Shown here: positions 47,878-52,941 of the stretch, one piece after another
Layout: every line of letters starts with the position of its first letter
Numbering within the stretch: position 1 is the stretch's first letter
Origin: an uncultured Eubacteriales bacterium
GTDB taxonomy: Bacteria > Bacillota > Clostridia > Oscillospirales > Oscillospiraceae
NCBI GenBank assembly: GCA_900546515.1
Contig: URDG01000019.1
Coordinates: forward strand, 1 to 52,941
Direction of reading: 5' to 3'
DNA: 52,941 nt
The notes under the pieces: model-generated
Databases searched by the model: none
What the model was told of the DNA's origin: nothing
Seen by the model: the letters and a program-made list of their open reading frames with translations, nothing else
Translations under genes and position numbers: made by a program

Positions 47878-49441
47878 CTGCGTGATTGACCATTTCTGTA
47901 ATAATGCTTTCGGGCAGGAATCCGATACAGGCGAGGCTGATCCGTACATCCTGCACCCTATGTCCGCTGCTTTTGTCGGGAGCACAAACATATACCTTAT
48001 TCACAAGATCATGCAGGACTGCCGGTGTCAGTTCCGTCAGTTCTGGGTATTTCTTTGCTCTGCGGATGAACTGCTCGATGCTGTCCGCTTCTTCCTCCTG
48101 CTTGGCGATTTCCTGTTCCCATAACAGCATCTTTTCCGTCAGCTCCGTTTGCTCATTTTCGTAATCAACGGATAGCTTTTGAAAACGACTGTCATTGATC
48201 TTACCCGAAATATTGTCCTCATAAATCCGCTTGAACAGTCGGTCGAGTTCTTCGATTCTGCGCTGTGCCTGTGTGAGCTGTCTGCGTTTTGCAGCCAGCT
48301 CTTTTTTGAACTCTTCTTTGCGCTTGGCACCGAGCTTTTCACGGAACAAGTCCTCGCAATCGGATATGTACCAAAGGAGGATTTGAAGAAATTTCAGTAC
48401 GCCCTTTTCCAATACCATTGCTCGGATAAAGTGTGTTCCGCACACATCTTTGCCTTTCTTCCGAGAGGTAGAGCAAACGAAATGATCCTGCCGCTCCTCA
48501 AAGTTTTGCGTGGTGCAGTAGTACAGTTTTTCTCCGCAATCGGCACAGCAGGCAACACCGGAAAACAAATTGCTCTTACCCGTTTTAGCCGGTCTGCGCT
48601 TGTTGCGGCGAAGCTCCTGTACCCGTTCAAAGGTTTCCTCATCCACAATGGCTTCGTGCGTGTTGCGGAAGATTTTCCATTGCTCCGGTGGGTTCTCGAT
48701 GGTCTTTTTGATCTTGTAAGACTGTCGGTGCGTTTTGAAGTTTACGGTGTGTCCGCAATACTCCATCCGTTCCAGAATGCCCGATACTGTGCTGTCGTTC
48801 CATCCATAGGGATTGTCGGGCAAAGCACAGCGCACTTTCCGTTTCTGCTTGTCCTGATAGACAGTAGGTGTCAGCACTTGTTCCTCTTTGAGTATACGGG
48901 CGATTTGTGTCGGACCATTACCATCCATGCATAAAGCAAAGATGCGTTTGACAACTTGTGCGGCTTCATCATCGACAATCCACTGCTCGGAGTTTTCTGC
49001 GTCTTTCACATAGCCGTAGGGCGGTATGGTAGTCAAATGCTCACCGGACTCTCCTTTCAGCTTCAAGGATGCCCGTACCTTTTTGCTGCCGTCCTTAACA
49101 TAAAATTCGTTTATGATATTCAAAAAAGGAGCAAACTCGTTGTCACTCTGGTTGGAACTGTCCACACCGCTGTTGACTGCAATGAAGCGGACATTGTTCT
49201 GCGGAAATGTAATCTCGGTGTACATTCCTACTTCCAGATAGTTACGCCCGATCCGACTCATGTCTTCTTGTGTCAAGTAGGGACTAAAAAATTTTTGAGA
49301 ATTTACAAGCCGTTCATAGGTGGACAACCATCCGTGAACGGCTTGCATGTAAACTAAACTCAAAATGAATCCAAGCACATTCATCATGCCCTGCGAAGTT
49401 CTGTCAAATGTAGATAATCTGACAGTACGAACATGGCTCAC
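47858..49441 (-). pseudogene. Large serine recombinase, 5'-truncated
   Basis: The C-terminal ~470 residues are a large serine recombinase of conjugative-transposon type. They contain the second half of the resolvase domain (DMSRIGRNYLEVGMYTE, FIAVNSGVDS) and the Recombinase domain (PPYGYVKDAENSEQWIVD, GNGPTQIARILKEEQVLTP). A zinc beta-ribbon (GVACCADCGEKLYYC...FVCSTSRKKGKDVCGTHFI), a long coiled coil and a DUF4368-like end follow. The first ~60 family residues, including the nucleophilic serine (YSRVSxDxQ), are missing. Above 49261 the frame reads an unrelated 58-residue sequence with a hydrophobic stretch. It should be unable to recombine DNA. It marks the edge of an integrated element, or a join in the assembly. 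Confidence 0.85.
49306..49345. repeat. Inverted repeat in the recombinase's foreign 5' segment
   Basis: CAAGCCGTTCA (49306-49316) and TGAACGGCTTG (49335-49345) form a perfect 11-bp stem with an 18-base loop, extended by TTTA/TAAA further out. It lies just upstream of where recombinase homology begins and could be a mobile-element end. Confidence 0.5.
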
Positions 49442-49517
49442 ATGTTCCTTCCGCCTCCGAATATCAGTCCGTATCTGTATGAGGACGGAAATTGCAGCGG
49501 CTTTTGAAAAATCTGTA

Positions 49518-49546
49518 TTGCTTTTTTCTGTTCAAGGCGTTATAAT
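49518..49546 (+). promoter_or_regulatory. Promoter of the DUF134-NifX gene
   Basis: TTGCTT (49518-49523), 17 bases, TATAAT (49541-49546), 34 bases before the start codon. Confidence 0.6.
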
Positions 49547-49579
49547 CGGTATATACCGGAAACAAAGGAGGGCGTGTCC

Positions 49580-50359
49580 ATGCCAAGACCGCCACGGTGC
49601 CGTCGGATTTGTGGCGCACCACAAGTTGATACCTTCTGCCCCAACGGGTGCGAGAATACCGAGCCGATCCTGCTGACGCTGGACGAGTACGAAGTCATTC
49701 GGTTGGTTGACTTGGAGCAGCAAACCCACGAGCAGTGTGCCGCGCAAATGGACATTTCCCGCTCTACCGTGCAGGAGATTTACGAAAGCGCACGGCGCAA
49801 GATCGCAGCGTGTCTTGTCCACGGGAAACCGCTGCACATCACCGGGGGAAACTACCGCATCTGCGGAGGACAGGAGGCAGCTCACTGCGGCCGCTGCTGC
49901 CGGATGCAGAGAGCCAACACAGAAAAATCCAACAAAAATTGCAAAGGAGATTCCATTATGAAAATTGCAGTTACCTATGAAAACGGTCAAATTTTTCAGC
50001 ATTTCGGCCACACCGAACAGTTCAAGCTTTATGAAGCTGCGGACGGCAAAATCACTCATGCGGAAGTCGTTGACACCAACGGCAGCGGTCACGGCGCACT
50101 GGCAGGCTTCCTGATGCAGAACGGCGTGGACACTTTGATTTGCGGAGGCATCGGCGGCGGTGCGCAGGCAGCTCTGGCCGAAGCGGGCATCAAGCTCTAC
50201 GGCGGTGTCAGCGGGGACGCTGACGCAGCGGTGAGCGCATTGCTCAGCGGAAATCTGGGCTACGATCCCAATGTTCACTGTGACCACCATGACCACGAGC
50301 ACGGCGAAGCTGGTCACACCTGCGGTGACCACGGCTGCGGCAAGCATAGCTGCCATTGA
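49580..50359 (+). CDS. DUF134 - NifX/NafY-type fusion protein
   Basis: A 259-residue fusion. Residues 1-~110 are a DUF134 domain: an N-terminal cysteine motif (MPRPPRCRRICGAPQVDTFCP) and a sigma-region-4-like helix-turn-helix (LTLDEYEVIRLVDLEQQTHE, CAAQMDISRSTVQEIYESARRK). From residue 127 comes a dinitrogenase FeMo-cofactor-binding (NifX/NafY/NifB C-terminal) domain, MKIAVTYENGQIFQHFGH. It ends in a His/Cys-rich tail (HCDHHDHEHGEAGHTCGD and HGCGKHSCH) that should bind metal. No nitrogenase is present; such domains in non-fixers bind Fe-S or metal clusters. A good internal ribosome site (AAAGGAG, 8 bases before ATG 49958) could yield the second domain alone. Ribosome site AAGGAGG precedes the ATG at 49580. 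Confidence 0.85.
   Translation: MPRPPRCRRICGAPQVDTFCPNGCENTEPILLTLDEYEVIRLVDLEQQTHEQCAAQMDISRSTVQEIYESARRKIAACLVHGKPLHITGGNYRICGGQEAAHCGRCCRMQRANTEKSNKNCKGDSIMKIAVTYENGQIFQHFGHTEQFKLYEAADGKITHAEVVDTNGSGHGALAGFLMQNGVDTLICGGIGGGAQAALAEAGIKLYGGVSGDADAAVSALLSGNLGYDPNVHCDHHDHEHGEAGHTCGDHGCGKHSCH
49945..49960 (+). promoter_or_regulatory. Internal ribosome site before the NifX-like domain
   Basis: AAAGGAG followed at normal spacing by ATG 49958-49960, in frame with the fusion. It looks like the original start of a separate NifX-like gene of 133 codons. Confidence 0.55.
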
Positions 50360-50360
50360 T

Positions 50361-51017
50361 ATGGAACGCACACTGACACAGCTTCCGTTCTGGTCATCCT
50401 TGACCGAACAGGAGCAAGAAACGCTACGCCGAAGTGCCTTTGTCCGTCATTATGAAAAGGGTGCGTTCGTACACAGCAGCGACAACGAATGTCTCGGAAT
50501 GCTGTTCGTCCTTTCCGGCGAGATCCGCACCTATCTTCTCTCCGAGGAGGGCCGGGAGGTAACGCTGTTCCGCCTGTATCCTGGCGAACTATGCGTGCTT
50601 TCTGCCTCCTGTGTGATCAGTCAAATCACCTTTGATACGCAAATGACCGCAGGAATGGATACGGAGGTTCTGATTATCCCTGCAAATGTCATTGCTGCGC
50701 TCAAGGAGAAAAATCTATATGTCCGCTGCTTCCTCTATGAGTTGGCAACGAAACGGTTTTCTGATGTGATGTGGGCGATGCAGCAGATCATGTTCAAGGG
50801 ATTGGATCGGCGGCTGGCAGAATTTCTTCTTGCCGAAGCGGAGCGTACCGGCTCCGACACGATACGCATGACCCATGAACAGATCGCCCAGCACATCAGC
50901 TCGGCGCGGGAGGCAGTGGCACGGATGCTCAAAAGCTTCTCAGAGGACGGGCTTGTGGAGCTAGGACGAGGCGCGATCACGCTGCTGGACGTGGACGAAT
51001 TGAAGAAACTGCAATGA
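50361..51017 (+). CDS. Crp/Fnr-family regulator
   Basis: A 218-residue Crp/Fnr protein with the sensory barrel (GAFVHSSDNECLGMLFVLSGEIRTYLL) and a helix-turn-helix (MTHEQIAQHISSAREAVARMLKSFSEDGLVEL). It lacks the N-terminal FNR cysteine set. The ATG at 50361 is one base after the preceding stop and has no ribosome site of its own, so translation is coupled to the DUF134-NifX gene. The longer frame only reads through that gene's His-rich tail. Shared translation suggests it senses the same metal or redox signal. It differs clearly from the Crp/Fnr protein at 31355. Confidence 0.88.
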   Translation: MERTLTQLPFWSSLTEQEQETLRRSAFVRHYEKGAFVHSSDNECLGMLFVLSGEIRTYLLSEEGREVTLFRLYPGELCVLSASCVISQITFDTQMTAGMDTEVLIIPANVIAALKEKNLYVRCFLYELATKRFSDVMWAMQQIMFKGLDRRLAEFLLAEAERTGSDTIRMTHEQIAQHISSAREAVARMLKSFSEDGLVELGRGAITLLDVDELKKLQ

Positions 51018-51076
51018 TGCATAAAAAATGTGCAGGATATCTCCGAAAACATAGCGAAAAAACGCGATCCCCGTGC

Positions 51077-51122
51077 TTGACAGCGCGGGGATTTTCCGTA
51101 TAATGATATTGAACAATGTTCA
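51077..51122 (+). promoter_or_regulatory. Promoter and operator of the TetR gene
   Basis: TTGACA (51077-51082), a 16-base spacer, TATAAT (51099-51104), then the palindrome TGAACAATGTTCA (51110-51122) on the start point. The same palindrome recurs at 51742. Confidence 0.8.
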
Positions 51123-51139
51123 CATTGAGAGGGAAACGT

Positions 51140-51697
51140 ATGAATACGGTCGTAACATCTAAAGATGAGATCCTGAAGGCCAGCCGGGAACTGATCCGGC
51201 AGCAGGGCTGGTCTGCGGTGAGCATCCGCTCCGTTGCGGCGGCGTGCGGCGTGTCGGTCGGCTCGATCTACAACTATTTCAGTTCCAAGTCGGACTTGAT
51301 CGGCGCGACGGTGGAAAGCGTCTGGTGCGAGATCTTCCACCGCCCGGAGGATGACGCCGTTTTTCACGATGTACAGGCCTGTATCACGTGGATCTATGCG
51401 CGCATGGCCTACGGCTATGAGCGCTATCCGGGCTTTTTTACCCTCCATTCTCTCGGCTTCATGCGGGAGGAGAAGGATGACGGAAAGCGGCGGATGCAGC
51501 AGACCTGGCAGCACATTTTCAAAGGCCTCTGCACAGTCTTGAAGCAGGATGAGAAGATCCGAAAGGATGCTTTCAACGAGCACTTCACGGCGGAAAAATT
51601 TGCCGGCGTGCTCTTTTCTCAGATGCTCTCGGCACTGCTGCAGCAGGACTATGATCCCTCTGCCGTGCTGGAGATCGTACGCAGAACGCTTTATTAA
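51140..51697 (+). CDS. TetR-family repressor
   Basis: A 185-residue TetR regulator. The N-terminal helix-turn-helix is KDEILKASRELIRQQGWSAVSIRSVAAACGVSVGSIYNYFSSKSDLI in outline; the remaining helices form the ligand and dimer domain. The ATG at 51140 was chosen because GAGAGGG lies five bases before it; the frame upstream crosses the operator. It precedes two membrane-protein genes that carry the same operator (TGAAC-3-GTTCA), so it most likely represses itself and them. Ile codons are almost only ATC/ATT, unlike the left part of the window. Confidence 0.9.
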   Translation: MNTVVTSKDEILKASRELIRQQGWSAVSIRSVAAACGVSVGSIYNYFSSKSDLIGATVESVWCEIFHRPEDDAVFHDVQACITWIYARMAYGYERYPGFFTLHSLGFMREEKDDGKRRMQQTWQHIFKGLCTVLKQDEKIRKDAFNEHFTAEKFAGVLFSQMLSALLQQDYDPSAVLEIVRRTLY

Positions 51698-51701
51698 AAT
51701 G

Positions 51702-51730
51702 AAATTCCCACTGCGCCGTGGGAATTTTAT
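51702..51730 (+). terminator. Terminator of the TetR gene
   Basis: AAATTCCCAC (51702-51711) pairs with GTGGGAATTT (51718-51727), followed by TAT. It separates the repressor from the membrane-protein pair. Confidence 0.75.
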
Positions 51731-51741
51731 ATCCCGCAAAA

Positions 51742-51754
51742 TGAACCATGTTCA
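51742..51754 (+). promoter_or_regulatory. Second TetR-type operator
   Basis: TGAACCATGTTCA, the same half-sites and spacing as at 51110-51122, placed 21 bases before the next start codon. A clear promoter for this gene was not found. Confidence 0.7.
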
Positions 51755-51774
51755 CCAAAAGGAGGTACCTTACG

Positions 51775-52203
51775 ATGGTAAAGAGAAATACGCTGCTGCT
51801 CCTCGCGTGCCTTGTGTGGAGCGCAGCAGGCTTCAACATTCTTTGCATCGGACTCTCGGCGTATCCTGCCTACCGCGCGCTTGTCAACTATCTGCTGTCG
51901 GCAGTGGTGTTCGCCGTCTTCCAGAAGTTTATTTTCGGAAAACTCGTCAAAAAGCACACCGCGCGCATCAGCGCCTACGAGGAGAAACGCCATTTCTTCC
52001 TCAAGTTTTTTGATCTTAAGTCCTTTGCAATCATGGCGGTGATGATGAGCGGCGGCATTGCGCTGCGGTCAAGCGGGCTCGCGCCTAAGCGCTTCATCGC
52101 ATTTTTCTACACCGGTCTCGGCGCTTCGCTTCTGCTGGCGGGGCTGCTGTTTGGCTGCAACTTCGGCAAGGCGGCAAAAGCCGCCGCCAAGAGCAACGAA
52201 TAA
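51775..52203 (+). CDS. Small four-helix membrane protein
   Basis: A 142-residue integral membrane protein with about four hydrophobic segments (LLLLACLVWSAAGFNILCIGL, ALVNYLLSAVVFAVFQKFIF, FAIMAVMMSGGIAL, FIAFFYTGLGASLLLAGLLFG) and basic loops. No known family was recognised. The ATG at 51775 was chosen because AAGGAGG lies nine bases upstream. It is directly behind the second TetR-type operator and 23 bases ahead of another membrane protein, suggesting the two work together, perhaps in transport or tolerance to the TetR ligand. Confidence 0.75.
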   Translation: MVKRNTLLLLACLVWSAAGFNILCIGLSAYPAYRALVNYLLSAVVFAVFQKFIFGKLVKKHTARISAYEEKRHFFLKFFDLKSFAIMAVMMSGGIALRSSGLAPKRFIAFFYTGLGASLLLAGLLFGCNFGKAAKAAAKSNE

Positions 52204-52226
52204 TTCAGGAAAAGAGGAAAAAAACT

Positions 52227-52892
52227 ATGCAGGCAATCGTTGAAACACTTTTTGATGCTGTTTATCTCATCTCGGTCATCACCATCGGTATTCTGATGAT
52301 CCGCGGGAGCAAGGGCAACGCTCAGTTCAAGCTCTTCGGCCTGATGGCGGTCGTGCTTGGTGCGGGCGACTCGTTCCATCTCGTTCCCCGTGCGCTGGCG
52401 CTGTGTACCACAGGCCTTGAAAACTATACCGTTCCCCTCGGCCTTGGCAAGTGGATCACCTCGATCACGATGACGGTCTTCTATGTGCTGCTCTACTATG
52501 TGTGGCGCAAGCGCTATGAGATCAAGGACAAGGCGGGCCTGACCGCCGCCGTGTACGGCCTTGCCGCCGCGCGCGTCATCCTCTGCATGATGCCGCAGAA
52601 CCAGTGGCTGAGCGCCGCCTCCCCGCTTTCCTGGGGCATCTACCGCAACATTCCCTTCGCTATTCTGGGCCTTCTCATCATCGTGCTCTTCTACCGCAGC
52701 GCCAAGGAGCGCAGCGACAGCGCCTTCCGCTGGATGTGGCTGACCATCGTGCTGAGCTTTGGCTTCTATATCCCCGTGGTGCTGTGGGCGGATACGATCC
52801 CCATGATCGGCATGCTGATGATCCCCAAGACCTGCGCCTATGTGTGGACAGTGCTGATCGGCTACCGCGCCATGAAGCAGGAGTGTAAGTAA
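52227..52892 (+). CDS. Seven-helix membrane protein of unknown function
   Basis: A 221-residue protein that is almost wholly hydrophobic with about seven membrane segments (for example LFDAVYLISVITIGILMI, FGLMAVVLGAGDSFHLVP, SITMTVFYVLLYYVW, NIPFAILGLLIIVLFY, WLTIVLSFGFYIPVVLW). A polar FHLVPRAL loop and a conserved-looking GAGDSFH stand out, but no named family was recognised. GAGGAAAAAA precedes the start. It is the last gene of the TetR-controlled unit and is followed by a terminator. Confidence 0.78.
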   Translation: MQAIVETLFDAVYLISVITIGILMIRGSKGNAQFKLFGLMAVVLGAGDSFHLVPRALALCTTGLENYTVPLGLGKWITSITMTVFYVLLYYVWRKRYEIKDKAGLTAAVYGLAAARVILCMMPQNQWLSAASPLSWGIYRNIPFAILGLLIIVLFYRSAKERSDSAFRWMWLTIVLSFGFYIPVVLWADTIPMIGMLMIPKTCAYVWTVLIGYRAMKQECK

Positions 52893-52903
52893 GAAAAAGT
52901 GAG

Positions 52904-52936
52904 AAAATCCGACGCCGTTGTGCGCCGGATTTTTTT
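52904..52936 (+). terminator. Terminator of the membrane-protein pair
   Basis: AAAATCCG...CGC pairs with GCG...CGGATTTT with one mismatch, followed by a T-run. Confidence 0.7.
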
Positions 52937-52941
52937 GCCAA

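Noticed and set aside
49580..50359. Nitrogenase-related operon
   Set aside because: Only a NifX-like domain is present; no nifHDK, nifB or nifE/N genes occur in the window.

Overview
The window reads as chromosome of an anaerobic, spore-lineage Firmicute of class Clostridia, most likely Oscillospiraceae/Ruminococcaceae-like. Grounds: a large Firmicutes-type SRP RNA directly upstream of dnaX, a SigH-family sigma factor, DegV and YolD-like proteins, a monomeric [FeFe] hydrogenase, many 4Fe-4S proteins, moderately high GC with heavy use of the ATA isoleucine codon, and AGGAGG ribosome sites. The species cannot be named from sequence alone. Both ends look foreign or rearranged: the first ~0.87 kb is a surface-protein fragment joined abruptly inside recG, and from ~47.9 kb rightward there is a 5'-truncated serine recombinase followed by genes that almost never use ATA.

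Layout, left to right. 0-3.7 kb (minus): Fe-S aldo/keto reductase, ApbE lipoprotein and a truncated recG, from one promoter. 3.7-6.9 kb (minus): sigH, then a mutagenesis cassette of Y-family polymerase, YolD-like protein and a LexA-like self-cleaving repressor. Between repressor and sigH lies a striking array of ten units in perfect 14-bp phase. 7-9.6 kb: LysR regulator and [FeFe] hydrogenase. 9.7-13.7 kb: cardiolipin synthase, and a divergent three-gene membrane-lipid operon (CrtO-family acyltransferase, MGDG-synthase-like glycosyltransferase, PAP2 enzyme). 13.8-17.8 kb: MarR and a heterodimeric ABC exporter. 18-21.6 kb: DegV, lysA, and an aminotransferase behind a strong promoter and an attenuator-like leader. 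21.8-24.7 kb: ECF sigma factor with a very large membrane partner.

24.8-33 kb: GT8 glycosyltransferase; a MerR locus with a textbook 19-bp-spacer promoter facing a frameshifted cupin gene; a UvrA-like ABC protein, Fe-S aldo/keto reductase and broken flavodoxin; then a Crp/Fnr regulator facing a 4Fe-4S protein, with an Fnr-like box at about -41.5. 33-36.6 kb: tRNA-Ala, SRP RNA, dnaX, ybaB and a radical SAM protein. 36.6-47.8 kb: nagB, a DUF1002-like protein, a GH3 glycosidase, a secreted Ig/repeat protein and a four-gene membrane-stress-like cluster (SPFH, lipoprotein, zinc ribbon, tandem TPM) resembling Bacillus YdjG/H/I. 47.9-52.9 kb: recombinase remnant, DUF134-NifX fusion with Crp/Fnr regulator, and a TetR-controlled pair of membrane proteins.

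Most transcription units have near-consensus sigma-A promoters with 17-bp spacers and clear intrinsic terminators, so operon limits and several operators could be assigned directly. All functional names rest on reading motifs by eye; no database search was run.
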